Assembly (NCBI RefSeq): GCF_013407765.1
Contig: NZ_JACBZD010000002.1
Coordinates: forward strand, 940,001-1,004,000
DNA from: Allostreptomyces psammosilenae
Lineage (GTDB): Bacteria; Actinomycetota; Actinomycetes; Streptomycetales; Streptomycetaceae
Length of the DNA: 64,000 nt
Direction of reading: 5' to 3'
The notes below the pieces were generated by a model, which saw only the letters and a program-made list of their open reading frames with translations, was not told the DNA's origin and did no database searches. A program made the translations under genes and the position numbers. Positions 15,552 to 23,937 of the stretch are shown piece after piece; position 1 is the stretch's first letter, and every line of letters begins with the position of its first letter.

Positions 15552-16769
15552 GTGACCGTCCCCGACGCTTCCCCCCTCACCATCGAGACCCTGCGCGAGC
15601 CCGTGGTCAGGCACGACCCCTACCCCTTCTACCGGACCCTGCGGGAGCGGGCCCCGGTGCTGTGGGACTCCGTGCGATGGCAGTGGGTGCTGACCCGGCA
15701 CCAGGACGTCATGACCGCCCTGCGTTCCCCCGCCCTGTCGGCGGCCCGGATGTCGAGCGGCGACGAGTTGCCGCCGGGCGTGCCCACGGCGATGGCGCTG
15801 TTCGCCCGTCAGCTCCTCTTCCTCGACCCTCCGGACCACACCCGCCTGCGGCGACTGATCTCCAAGGCGTTCACCCCGCGCATGGTCGAAGGGCTCCGCC
15901 CGGCCATCACCTCCCTGGTCGACGACCTGCTGGACCGCGCGCTGGAGCGCGGCCGGATGGACGTCGTCGACGACCTCGCCCTGACGCTGCCGGTCGACGT
16001 CATCGCGGAGATGCTGGGCGTGCCCCGGCAGGACCGCGGGCAGCTGCGCGCGTGGTCCGGCTCCTTCGGCCGGCTGCTGGACGACGAGGGCATGGACGAG
16101 GCGGCCTTCTTCGGCGCCATGACCGACCTCGGCGAGTTCGTCGAGTACCTCTCCGACCTGGTGGAGATCCGCCGCCGGGCCCCGCGCGAGGACCTGATCA
16201 GCCAGCTCGCGACGGTGGAGGAGCACGGCGACCAGCTCAGCCGGGAGGAACTGCTGGCCAACCTGGTGCTGGTGCTCGCCGCCGGACACCTCACCACCAC
16301 CCATCTGCTGGGCAACGGCGTGCTGGCGCTGCTCCGGCACCCGGAGCAGTGGCGGCTGCTGTGCGGGGACCCGTCGGTCGTGCCGTCCGCGGTGCAGGAG
16401 CTGCTGCGCTACGACTCGCCGGTGCAGCGCACCGACCGGCTGGCCGTGGCGGACGTGGAGATCGGCGGCCGGCAGATCCGGGCCGGGCAGTCCGTGGTGG
16501 TGATGTTGGGGGCCGCGAACCGGGACCCGGAGGCGTTCCCCGACCCGGACCGGCTCGACCTGCGCCGCGACGACTCCCACCCGCTGGCCTTCGGCCACGG
16601 CATCCACACCTGCCTGGGCATGGCCCTGGCCAGGGCGGAGGGGGAGATCGCGTTCGGGCGGCTGGCCGCCCGGCTGCCCGGACTGCGGCTGGACGAGGAC
16701 GGCATCGTCGAACGGGACCAGAGCCTGGTCTTCCGCGGGCTGCGGCACCTGCCGGTGCGCTGGGACTGA
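15552..16769 (+). CDS. Cytochrome P450
   Basis: The 405-residue bacterial class I P450 carries the K-helix ExxR (VQELLRYDSPVQR, about residue 281), the PERF-equivalent DPDRLDLRR, and the heme loop AFGHGIHTCLGMALAR with the Cys thiolate ligand (about residue 352). It hydroxylates or otherwise oxidises an unknown substrate and needs ferredoxin partners, none of which is encoded nearby. The I-helix reads AAGHLTTTH: the acidic residue usual in AG-x-(D/E)-T is Leu, which could alter proton delivery. GTG 15552 is chosen because GGAGG lies 10 nt upstream (15537-15541); an in-frame GTG at 15501 would add 17 residues. Confidence 0.93.
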   Translation: MTVPDASPLTIETLREPVVRHDPYPFYRTLRERAPVLWDSVRWQWVLTRHQDVMTALRSPALSAARMSSGDELPPGVPTAMALFARQLLFLDPPDHTRLRRLISKAFTPRMVEGLRPAITSLVDDLLDRALERGRMDVVDDLALTLPVDVIAEMLGVPRQDRGQLRAWSGSFGRLLDDEGMDEAAFFGAMTDLGEFVEYLSDLVEIRRRAPREDLISQLATVEEHGDQLSREELLANLVLVLAAGHLTTTHLLGNGVLALLRHPEQWRLLCGDPSVVPSAVQELLRYDSPVQRTDRLAVADVEIGGRQIRAGQSVVVMLGAANRDPEAFPDPDRLDLRRDDSHPLAFGHGIHTCLGMALARAEGEIAFGRLAARLPGLRLDEDGIVERDQSLVFRGLRHLPVRWD

Positions 16770-16877
16770 CCGGCCGGCCGGGCGGGCGGGCGTTGGCCGC
16801 GCCGTGCGCGGGGGCGTCGTCCGCGGGGTCGCGGCGGCGTCAGGGCTTGGGTGGCGGGCGGCGGGCGGCGGGTGTGA

Positions 16878-16913
16878 GGCTGAGGCGGCGGGCGGTGGCC
16901 CGTCGCCTCAGCC
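16878..16913. terminator. Terminator hairpin between convergent P450 and orn
   Basis: A 16-bp stem with one mismatch, GGCTGAGGCGGCGGGC (16878-16893) and GCCCGTCGCCTCAGCC (16898-16913), has a 4-nt loop. It lies in the gap between the convergent P450 and oligoribonuclease genes, so it can serve both. Confidence 0.75.
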
Positions 16914-16947
16914 ACTCGGGGAGCGGCCGGCTGGACGCCTTGGGACG

Positions 16948-17568
16948 TCAGGACGTCGTGGCGTCGGCCTCGGGCGCGTTCGCGGCGGCGATCCGGCGGC
17001 AGGCCTCGGCGGTCGGGCCGGGCGGCGGCACGAACACGGCCTCCCGGTAGTAGCGCAGCTCGGCGATGGACTCCCGGATGTCGGCCAGGGCCCGATGGTT
17101 GCCGCGCTTCTCCGGGCTGTTGTAGTAGGCCTTCGGGTACCAGCGGCGGGCCAGCTCCTTGACCGAGGAGACGTCCACGATCCGGTAGTGCAGGTGCCCG
17201 ACCAGCTCCGGCATGTCCCGGGCCAGGAAACCGCGGTCGGTGCCGACGGAGTTGCCGCACAGCGGCGCACGGCCGGCGTCGGGCACGTGCTCGCGTACGT
17301 AGGCCAGGACCCGCCGTTCCGCCTCGGCGAGCGTCACCCCGGTGTCCAGCTCCTCCAGGAGGCCGGAGGCCGTGTGCATCCGCCGCACCACCTCCGGCAT
17401 GGCGGCCACCGCCTCCGCCGGCGGGCGGATGACGATGTCCACCCCCTCGCCCAGCACGTTCAGCTCGGAGTCGGTGACCAGGGCGGCCACCTCCACCAGG
17501 GCGTCGGCCTCCAGGTCGAGCCCGGTCATCTCGCAGTCGATCCAGACCATGCGGTCGTTCATGGCCAC
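16948..17568 (-). CDS. orn: Oligoribonuclease
   Basis: The 206-residue DEDDh 3'-5' exonuclease degrades 2-5-nt RNAs to mononucleotides in the cytoplasm, as well as linear dinucleotides such as pGpG from c-di-GMP turnover. Exo I is MVWIDCEMTGLDLEADALVE (Asp and Glu ligands), Exo II includes LCGNSVGTDRGFL, and Exo III is YYNSPEKRGNHRALADIRES with the DEDDh His. The family is usually about 180-215 residues. The start could be ATG 17568 or ATG 17562. It lies downstream of adpA, the arrangement known in Streptomyces (ornA-adpA), where loss of orn slows growth and blocks aerial mycelium. Confidence 0.96.
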   Translation of the reverse strand: MAMNDRMVWIDCEMTGLDLEADALVEVAALVTDSELNVLGEGVDIVIRPPAEAVAAMPEVVRRMHTASGLLEELDTGVTLAEAERRVLAYVREHVPDAGRAPLCGNSVGTDRGFLARDMPELVGHLHYRIVDVSSVKELARRWYPKAYYNSPEKRGNHRALADIRESIAELRYYREAVFVPPPGPTAEACRRIAAANAPEADATTS

Positions 17569-18076
17569 CCAGCCTAACGGCCGCGCCGTGATCGGCGACC
17601 GCCCGTACTCCAGGACGCCCGGCCCGGCGGCCCCGGGGCGGCTTCCGCGCGGGTGTCCCCGCGTTCCGGGTGTTCCCGCTCTCCGGGTGTTCCCGCGTTC
17701 CGGGCTTCCCTGGTTCCAGGGCTTCCCCGCGTTCCGGGCTTCCCTGGTTCCAGGGCTTCCCCGGTTCCAGTTGTCCCACGGCGGAGTCGTCCACCGGCGG
17801 AGTCATCCACGGGCGGAGTTATCCACAGGCCGCGAAAAGAGGGCTGCGCGCGGTGATCCACTCGTGGGATCCTGAGAACAGGGGGTCCCCCTTGGACCCT
17901 CTAGGGGTATTTGGTTGAAAACTGCAGAGTTGAAGGCAGCGGTACGGCGGCAGGGGCGGCCCGGCGGAGCGCCCGGCGAAGGCCAAGCAGGCGGCGCGTG
18001 CCCGCCCCGGCGCCGGTCCGGGCCGGCACCGGGGCGGGCACGCCCCCAAGCGGGATGCCCCGTCGATCAGGCCCGC
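17569..18076. other. orn upstream region with minisatellite and dispersed repeat
   Basis: This stretch holds a roughly 33-bp tandem repeat built on GTTCCGGGCTTCCCTGGTTC / CAGGGCTTCCCCGC (about 17660-17770). Next is a ladder of four DnaA-box-like words (17770-17827), then the dispersed element copy B, and then G+C-rich sequence up to the adpA stop. No gene is supported. The orn promoter must lie near the left end. Confidence 0.65.
17809..17892 (+). repeat. Dispersed DnaA-box-type element, copy B
   Basis: TTATCCACA is at 17819-17827 and GGGATCCTGA at 17866-17875 (47 nt apart, start to start), followed by AGGGGGTCCCCC. It is preceded by degenerate 16-17-bp copies of its own left end (GGCGGAGTCGTCCACC, GGCGGAGTCATCCACGG). 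It lies 3' of adpA and 5' of orn. Confidence 0.8.
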
Positions 18077-19444
18077 TCAGGACCTGCTGGGCGAGCGGCT
18101 GCGGTTGCGGTCCCCGGGACGCTCCTCCGGGCCCTCCGGCGAGGTGTCGCGGGGCGCGGGAATCCCGCTCGGGCCGCCGGAGCGCCCCACCCGTTCGCCC
18201 TGGACGCCCTGGAGCCCCTGGGAGCCGTGCCCCGGGTGCCCGTGGACGCCCGAACCGGCGCCGTTCAGACCGCCCGGAGCGGCGGCAGCCGCGCCGACCG
18301 AACCGGAGCCGTTCAGCGTGGCCCCGGTGCCGTGGCCGGTACCCGGCGTGCCGGTGGCCGGGCCCATCGCCTGGCGGGCCCGGAAGGCCGTCCGGTAGGC
18401 GGCGGGGGAGACCCCGAGCTGCCGCCGGAAGTGCCCACGCAGCGCCACCGGCGAGCGGAAGCCGCACAGCTGCGCGATCTCGTCGACCGTCGCCTCGGTG
18501 CTCTCCAGCAGCCGTTGGGCCTGCATCACCCGCTGGGTGATCAGCCACTGCAGCGGGGCGCTGCCGGTCAGCGTCCGGAACCGTCGGTCGAAGGTCCGGC
18601 GGCTCATGTAGGCGCGCGCGGCCAGCACCTCCACGTCGAACTGTTCGGAGATGTGGTCCAGCGCCCAGGTGATCACCTCGGCCAGCGGGTCGTTGCCGAT
18701 CTCCTCCGGTAATGACCTGTCGATGTACTGCGCCTGTCCGCCGTCGCGCTGGGCCGGCACCACCAGGCGCCGCGCCAGCGAGTTGGCCACCTCCGAGCCG
18801 TGGTCGCTGCGCACCAGGTGCAGGCACAGGTCGATGCCGGCCGCCGTGCCGGCGCTGGTCAGCACCGATCCGTCGTCGATGAACAGCTCGCGCGGATCCA
18901 CCCGCACCTTCGGGAAGCGCTTGGCGAGCGTGGGCGCGTACATCCAGTGCGTCGTCGCCGGCCGGCCGTCCAGCAGTCCGGCGGCGGCGAGCACGAAGGC
19001 GCCCGTGCACAGCCCGACGATGCGCGCCCCCTCGTCGTGCGCCTTGCGCAGTGCGTCCAGCGCCTCGGCCGGCGGCGAGTGGGTGGGCGAGCGCCAGGCC
19101 GGCACCACGACGGTGCCCGCCCGGGCGAGCCCTTCCAGGCCATGCGGAGCGGTGAGCTCCACTCCGCCCGTCGTGCGCAGCGGCCCCTGCTCCCCGGCGC
19201 ACACCACCAGGCGGTAGCGGGGCACCCCGGCGTCGCGGCGGTCGATGCCGAACACCGAGATCGGGATGGAACTCTCGAAGATCGGGCCGTTGCCGAAGAG
19301 CAGCACGGCCACGGTCTCGCGGCGACGTCTGGGAGAGAGGTCTCGGGCGCGACCGGGTTCGGCCACGCCGCCCGGGCGGGGTGCCTTGCGGACCGTGTCC
19401 CGGATGGGGTCCCGGGCCGGATCCGTCCTGATGTCCCTCGTCAT
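18077..19444 (-). CDS. adpA: AdpA, pleiotropic AraC/GATase1-family developmental regulator
   Basis: The 455-residue protein has an N-terminal DJ-1/PfpI (GATase1-like) dimerisation domain (VAVLLFGNGPIFESS, VVVPAWRSPTH, IVGLCTGAFVLAAAGLLDG) and a C-terminal AraC HTH pair (SRRTFDRRFRTLTGSAPLQW; VDEIAQLCGFRSPVALRGHF). It matches the Streptomyces AdpA sequence I know closely across both domains. A TTA leucine codon lies at 18712-18710 (RS-L-PEEIG) between the domains, the conserved hallmark that makes adpA translation depend on the bldA tRNA. The tail of about 100 residues is Gly/Pro-rich and longer than usual. ATG 19444 has a GGGGGG about 10 nt upstream. AdpA controls morphological differentiation and secondary metabolism. 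Confidence 0.96.
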   Translation of the reverse strand: MTRDIRTDPARDPIRDTVRKAPRPGGVAEPGRARDLSPRRRRETVAVLLFGNGPIFESSIPISVFGIDRRDAGVPRYRLVVCAGEQGPLRTTGGVELTAPHGLEGLARAGTVVVPAWRSPTHSPPAEALDALRKAHDEGARIVGLCTGAFVLAAAGLLDGRPATTHWMYAPTLAKRFPKVRVDPRELFIDDGSVLTSAGTAAGIDLCLHLVRSDHGSEVANSLARRLVVPAQRDGGQAQYIDRSLPEEIGNDPLAEVITWALDHISEQFDVEVLAARAYMSRRTFDRRFRTLTGSAPLQWLITQRVMQAQRLLESTEATVDEIAQLCGFRSPVALRGHFRRQLGVSPAAYRTAFRARQAMGPATGTPGTGHGTGATLNGSGSVGAAAAAPGGLNGAGSGVHGHPGHGSQGLQGVQGERVGRSGGPSGIPAPRDTSPEGPEERPGDRNRSRSPSRS

Positions 19445-20027
19445 GGCGGTCAAGCCCCCCTCGTACGTCCGCCCTCCAACACCGGTGGCCACTTGCGAAG
19501 GTCCTCCAACGACGGGTACGAGGAGGGGGAGCCGTGGTTGACAGCCCCTCCGATGACAGGCGTACCGCGCTGGACGTCGCGCCAACGTGCACGCAACAGT
19601 CGCTCGGACGGCCGGTCGGTACCCAAGATCGAATCTACTGGCTTGGGCGAGTTCCGTGTGCCACGCGGTTCTCCTGACGTTATGTCGACAAGGAAACTCA
19701 TCGTGTTTCCCACGACCACGAAGCGTGTCACCTGAAGCCGCCGGACGGAAGTGCGCGCCGGACGAATCCTGCATATCCCGAGCTTCCTCGCCATGCGGAG
19801 TACCACGCTCCGTGCATGACCTTTGGGTCTGTCGGGGCGTGAGGTGCCGTTGAGCCATGTCGGAGCCCCTGCCAAAAATGGCCGGAAACATGCGTCGGGT
19901 CAGATACCGGTCACCTCCCACGGCTGGCGCCGCGCCCGTCGACCTGCCGTGCACGCGCCATCGAAGCGGCAGGTAAACCCGGCCCTGCCGGTAGCCGCCC
20001 GGGGCGCTCTCGCTAGGGTGCACCGCC
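19445..20027. other. Long adpA upstream region
   Basis: These 583 bases between divergent adpA and the GNAT gene are less G+C-rich than their surroundings. adpA genes are known to have long, multi-regulator promoters. I see one near-match to the AdpA site TGGCSNGWWY (see 19879-19888) and no supported ORF; the short ORFs here lack start signals and actinobacterial codon bias. Confidence 0.6.
19879..19888 (+). promoter_or_regulatory. Possible AdpA-binding word
   Basis: TGGCCGGAAA matches 9 of 10 positions of the published consensus TGGCSNGWWY. A single short match has a high chance rate, so this is only a hint of autoregulation. Confidence 0.2.
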
Positions 20028-21290
20028 ATGGACGAGCACGCACCCCTGCTCCTGGCCGTCGGCAACGCGGTCGCCCAGTGGTCCTCGCGCGCCGAGCTCC
20101 ACGGCTGGCAGACCGAACACGGCGAGGGCTGGCTCGCGCTGCGCTCCGGCGCGGACGGCCGCGCGAGCGACCGGGTGCTGGTCACCCGGCGCCCCGGCCA
20201 GCCCGAGACGGTACGGCGGCTCATCACCGAGCGGCTGCGCGACTGGGGCAGCCGCCGCTCCTGCATCGAGGATCCCTTCGGCGTCCTGGACCTGTCCGAC
20301 CTGCCGGCCCAGGAATCCCTCCACCAGGCCGTGATGGTGCGCTGCCCCGGCCCGGCCCGGTCGGCCGGCGCGGTGGCCGCGCAGGGCCAGCGCGGGCCCG
20401 CGGCGGGCCCCTGCGGCCGGGAGGGGGCCGGCGCCCTCGCCGCCGAGGAACGCCGCGGTGGTGCCGCCGTCGCCCGATGGCTGGTGGACACGCCGAGAAA
20501 ATCGGACGATCCGGACCACCAGCTCACCCACCATCCGGCCATGGCGGCGGAACGGGCCACCCGCGCCCCCGCGCACTGCCCGGGGCCGGTCGCGGAGGCC
20601 ACCGTGGGGCCCGTCGTGGGGCCGGTGGCGGGCTTCGGGAAGGTCCGAGGGCTCCGGTCGGCTCCGGGGGGCGGCGGGCACCTGCCCGCGGTGGAGCGCG
20701 CCGTGGGGGCGGGGCAGGGCTCCGAGCCCGCGGACGGCCCGGGCGAGTGGCCGGACGCCACCCCGCGCCCCGCGGACGGCCCCGGCCAGGGCCCCGGACG
20801 GGCGGCCCACGGCGCCCGGCCGGCCGTCTGGGAGGCGACCGACGCCGCGGAACTCGCCGAGGTCGAGCGGGCCATCGTGCACGGCTTCCCGCTCCCCGCG
20901 CACCAGCCCTACCGCCGCGGCGGCCTGCTCCCGCCCGGCCTGCTGGACGTCCCCGGCTGGCGCTTCTGGCTGGGACGCCTGGACGGCCGGACCGCCGCCG
21001 GCGCCTTCACCTTCGACGACGGCCGGGCGGTGGGCCTGTACTCCCTCGCCACGCTGCCCGAGTTCCGCTCCCGGGGGGTCGCCGGCGCCGTCGTGGACGC
21101 CGTGCTGGCCGCCCACCCGGACCGCTACGTCACCCTCACCGCCACGCCGGCGGGGCAGCCCCTCTACCGCAGTCGGGGTTTCGTGGTACAGACCGCCGCC
21201 CGATGGTGGCGAACTCCCGCCGTCGGCCGCTACGCATCGGCCATCGGCCGGAGGCTGACCGCGACACGCATGACTCGTCGCTCTCCGTAG
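20028..21290 (+). CDS. GNAT-family N-acetyltransferase with low-complexity insertion
   Basis: The 420-residue protein has an N-terminal domain (about 1-110; MDEHAPLLLAVGNAVAQWSS) and a C-terminal GNAT domain (about 285-405). The latter shows motif A, GLYSLATLPEFRSRGVAGAV, and motif B, QPLYRSRGFVVQTAARWW. It should transfer an acetyl group from acetyl-CoA to an amine or protein; the acceptor is unknown. Residues about 112-280 are Gly/Pro/Ala-rich and look like an insertion of unstructured sequence between the two halves. It is divergent from adpA. Confidence 0.85.
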   Translation: MDEHAPLLLAVGNAVAQWSSRAELHGWQTEHGEGWLALRSGADGRASDRVLVTRRPGQPETVRRLITERLRDWGSRRSCIEDPFGVLDLSDLPAQESLHQAVMVRCPGPARSAGAVAAQGQRGPAAGPCGREGAGALAAEERRGGAAVARWLVDTPRKSDDPDHQLTHHPAMAAERATRAPAHCPGPVAEATVGPVVGPVAGFGKVRGLRSAPGGGGHLPAVERAVGAGQGSEPADGPGEWPDATPRPADGPGQGPGRAAHGARPAVWEATDAAELAEVERAIVHGFPLPAHQPYRRGGLLPPGLLDVPGWRFWLGRLDGRTAAGAFTFDDGRAVGLYSLATLPEFRSRGVAGAVVDAVLAAHPDRYVTLTATPAGQPLYRSRGFVVQTAARWWRTPAVGRYASAIGRRLTATRMTRRSP

Positions 21291-21578
21291 TCGTTTGGCC
21301 CACTGGGGAGGAAGTGGCCGGGCGATGCACGGGGGGCGCACGGGAGCATCGCGAGGGACGGCCCGTCTCGGTCACGCCTCAGATGCGTTCCGTCATGGAG
21401 CCGAGCAACACTGGCGCAGTCGGTCTCGTTCCCGCATCATGTCCCGCACGCCCTTCCCTCGGGGATTGGCGCGCGTGGTCTGCGGGTAACCGGGGAGTCA
21501 AGAAGTGGCCCCGTGCCGTTCACCCAGTCGGCCGCGCCACACGTCCCTCGCCCCTCCGGAGCCGAAAAAAGCGTTCCC

Positions 21579-22106
21579 ATGGCCGGTCACGACAAGCACG
21601 AGCCGACCGAGGGCAATCCCCTCTTCCGCCACCCGCGGGTGGACCCCGAGGAGCGCTCCCGGTCCGCGTCGCCACACCACGATCCCGCGTTCCGGCACGC
21701 CGTCGTCGTCGGGTTCGACGGCTCCGTCTCCAGCGAACGCGCCCTCGCCTACGCGGTGGGCATGGCCCGGCGGGCGGGCGCCGGCCTGGTGATCGTGCAC
21801 GTTGCCAACCGGCTGCCGGCCACCGTCTGGGCGGGCTGCGAGCCACCGGTGTTCGTGGACGTTCCGGACCGCACCAGCGAGGTGCTGGGCCTGGAGCTGG
21901 CCTGCGCGGACTACCTCGCCGAGGTTCCGTGGGTGCTGGTGGAGCGCGGCGGGGACATCTGCCACGAGTTGGAGGAGGTCGCCGTCGAGTACGCGGCCGA
22001 CGCCATCGTGGTCGGCGGCAGCCAGGGGCTCATCGCCCGACTCTTCGGATCGGTGGCCGGCCGGCTGGTCCGCCGGGCCAACCGGCCGGTCATCGTCATC
22101 CCCTGA
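21579..22106 (+). CDS. Universal stress protein (UspA family)
   Basis: The 175-residue single-domain Usp has HAVVVGFDGSVSSERALAYAVG at the N-terminal beta strand and a C-terminal ATP-binding-type motif spread over IVVGGSQGLIARLFGSVAGRLVRRANRPVIVIP (G-2x-G-9x-G-S/T-like pattern). The central segment VANRLPATVWAGCEPPVFVDVP is typical of the Streptomyces form. ATG 21579 (MAGHDKH...) is preferred because homologues I know begin MAGHE; the ribosome-binding site is weak. It probably has a role in stress or dormancy physiology in the cytoplasm. Confidence 0.9.
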   Translation: MAGHDKHEPTEGNPLFRHPRVDPEERSRSASPHHDPAFRHAVVVGFDGSVSSERALAYAVGMARRAGAGLVIVHVANRLPATVWAGCEPPVFVDVPDRTSEVLGLELACADYLAEVPWVLVERGGDICHELEEVAVEYAADAIVVGGSQGLIARLFGSVAGRLVRRANRPVIVIP

Positions 22107-22726
22107 TCTGTGGGCCTGACGATCCGCTGACCTGCTGACCTCCGAGGCCCTGACCTCTGGTCCCGGGTTCTTCGATGCTCTGGTTCCCTGATCCCCTGAT
22201 CGCCTGCTCCCTGACGCCTTGATCTCCTGACTCTTTGATCTCCTGAAGCCTTGATCTCCTGTCTTCGCCCTGCCCTGTTCCTTACCTCCTGGCCTCCTGC
22301 CGCAGGACGGAGCCGGGGGTGGGAAGTTATCCACAGGCTGCGAGATGGGGGCTGCCCTGCGTTATCGCGCTGTGGGATCCTGAAATCAGGGGGTCCCCCC
22401 GGGCCGGGTGCGGGGATCCGCCGTTGGGGCTGGCATGTTCCTGGCGTCCGTGCTGCATTGGTGCCGGCAGGGTGGATGGGGCCGGGCAGTGTGCGGGGGC
22501 CGGCAGTGTGGATGGTGCCGGCAGTGTGCGTGGTGCCGACAGGGTGGATGGTGCCGGCAGGGTGGATGGGGCGGGCAGGCGGGGAGCCGTCCAAGGAGGC
22601 GCGGGGGAGCAGAGGGGGCGGCCCTCATCCCCTCCCACGGCTCGACACCTCCCCCCCCGCGGCCCAACTTCCCGCCTGGCCCGGACCTGCCCGGACCTGC
22701 CCGGACCTGGCCGGGCCCCGGCGGGC
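22107..22726. other. Convergent intergenic region with repeats
   Basis: No gene is supported in these 620 bases. They contain degenerate CTGATCTCCTGA-type short repeats (22107-22265), the dispersed element copy C (22324-22447), and a roughly 18-19-bp minisatellite based on GGTGCCGGCAGGGTGGAT (about 22457-22582, 6-7 units). After these comes a C-rich stretch with CCCGGACCTG triplets (about 22678-22712), up to the acyl-CoA dehydrogenase stop. Confidence 0.7.
22324..22447 (+). repeat. Dispersed DnaA-box-type element, copy C
   Basis: TTATCCACA is at 22327-22335 and GGGATCCTGA at 22374-22383 (47 nt apart), followed by AGGGGGTCCCCC. It shares the tail CTGGCATGTTCCTGGCGT with copy A (here 22430-22447), 56 nt after GGGATCC versus 55 nt in copy A, so homology extends over the whole unit. 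Confidence 0.82.
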
Positions 22727-23896
22727 TCAGCCGGGCTGGGGCAGGCCCAGGGAGCGGGCGATCAGGATGCGTTGGATCTCCGAGGTGCCCTCGCCGATCT
22801 CCAGGATCTTGCTGTCCCGCCAGAACCGCGCCACCGGGTACTCGTTCATGAAGCCGTAGCCGCCGTGGATCTGGGTGGCCTGGCGGGCGTTGTCCACCGC
22901 CGCCTCCGAGGAGTACAGCTTGGCGATCGCCGCCGCCTGCTTGAACGGCTCCCCGCGGGACATCCGCCCGGCGGCGTCCCGCCAGGCCAGGCGGGCCAGG
23001 TGGGTGCGCGTCTGCATGTCGGCGATCTTGAAGGCGATCGCCTGGTTCGCCGCGATCGGCCGGCCGAAGGCCTCCCGCTCGCTGGCGTAGCGCACCGACT
23101 CGTCCACGCAGCCCTGCGCCAAGCCGGTGGCCAGCGCCGCGATGGCGATCCGGCCCTCGTCCAGGATGCTGAGGAACTGGGCGTATCCCCGGCCCCGCTG
23201 GCCGAGCAGGTTGGCGCCGGGGACCCGGCAGCCGGTGAAGGACAGCTCCCGGGTGTCCGAGGCGGACCAGCCGACCTTGGAGTACGGTCGGCCGACGGTG
23301 AGGCCGGGGGTGTCCGCCGGCACCAGGATCGTGGAGATCTCCTTGCTGCCGTCCGGCGCCGTCCCGGTCACCGCGGTGACCGTGATCAGGCTGGTGATGT
23401 CGGTGCCGGCGTTGGTGATGAAGCACTTGGTGCCGTCCAGCACCCACTCGTCGGCCGTCACGTCGTAGCGGGCGGTGGTCCGGGTGGCGCCCGCGTCGGA
23501 GCCGCCACCGGGCTCGGTCAGCCCGAAGGCGGCCAGCGCCTGGCCGGCGCACAGCCGCGGCAGCCAGCGTCGCCGCTGCTCCTCGGTGCCGAAGCGGAAG
23601 ACCGGCATCGCCCCGAGCGAGACCCCGGCCTCCAGGGTGATGGCCACCGAGGAGTCCACCCGGGCCAGCTCCTCCAGGGCGACGCACAGCGCCGGGTAGC
23701 CGCCGCCCATCCCCCCGTACTCCTCCGGGAAGGGCAGCCCGAACAGGCCGAGCCGGCCCATCTCGCGCACCAGTTCGTAGGGGAAGGTGTGGTTCTCGTA
23801 GTGCTCGGCGATCGCCGGGGCGACCACGTCGCGGGCGAACTTCGCGACGGTGCGGCGCAGTTCCTCGTGTTCCTCGTCCAGACGGCAGTCCAGCAT
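22727..23896 (-). CDS. acdH: Acyl-CoA dehydrogenase (isovaleryl/branched-chain type by context)
   Basis: The 389-residue flavoenzyme has family signatures AFGLTEPGGGSDAGA and QIHGGYGFMNEYPVARFWRDSK near the C-terminus, plus EGTSEIQRILIAR with the conserved Glu region. It forms an enoyl-CoA from a short or branched acyl-CoA in the cytoplasm and passes electrons to ETF. It is the last gene of a same-strand set encoding carboxyltransferase beta, biotin carboxylase, HMG-CoA lyase and this enzyme. That order matches the Streptomyces leucine/isovalerate catabolic cluster and points to isovaleryl-CoA or 2-methylbutyryl-CoA as substrate. Start ATG 23896. Confidence 0.92.
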   Translation of the reverse strand: MLDCRLDEEHEELRRTVAKFARDVVAPAIAEHYENHTFPYELVREMGRLGLFGLPFPEEYGGMGGGYPALCVALEELARVDSSVAITLEAGVSLGAMPVFRFGTEEQRRRWLPRLCAGQALAAFGLTEPGGGSDAGATRTTARYDVTADEWVLDGTKCFITNAGTDITSLITVTAVTGTAPDGSKEISTILVPADTPGLTVGRPYSKVGWSASDTRELSFTGCRVPGANLLGQRGRGYAQFLSILDEGRIAIAALATGLAQGCVDESVRYASEREAFGRPIAANQAIAFKIADMQTRTHLARLAWRDAAGRMSRGEPFKQAAAIAKLYSSEAAVDNARQATQIHGGYGFMNEYPVARFWRDSKILEIGEGTSEIQRILIARSLGLPQPG

Positions 23897-23937
23897 GGGG
23901 CGGCTCCTGGCGGGTCGCCGGCGGGGTGACCGCCGGT

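Noticed and set aside
15501-16769. P450, PadR and ABC exporter as a biosynthetic gene cluster
   Set aside because: No core biosynthetic enzyme (PKS, NRPS, terpene synthase, RiPP) is nearby; a regulated detoxification or export set is the simpler reading.
17819-18049. Peptides encoded by the dispersed element on the minus strand (such as a shared S-G-S-H word)
   Set aside because: The frame relative to flanking stops changes between copies because the spacing is 46 or 47 nt, and some copies read through where others stop. Similarity is at DNA level.
19587-19853. An 88-codon ORF in the adpA upstream region
   Set aside because: It has no ribosome-binding site, poor third-position G+C for this genome and no recognisable motif, and it lies in a region expected to be a long promoter.
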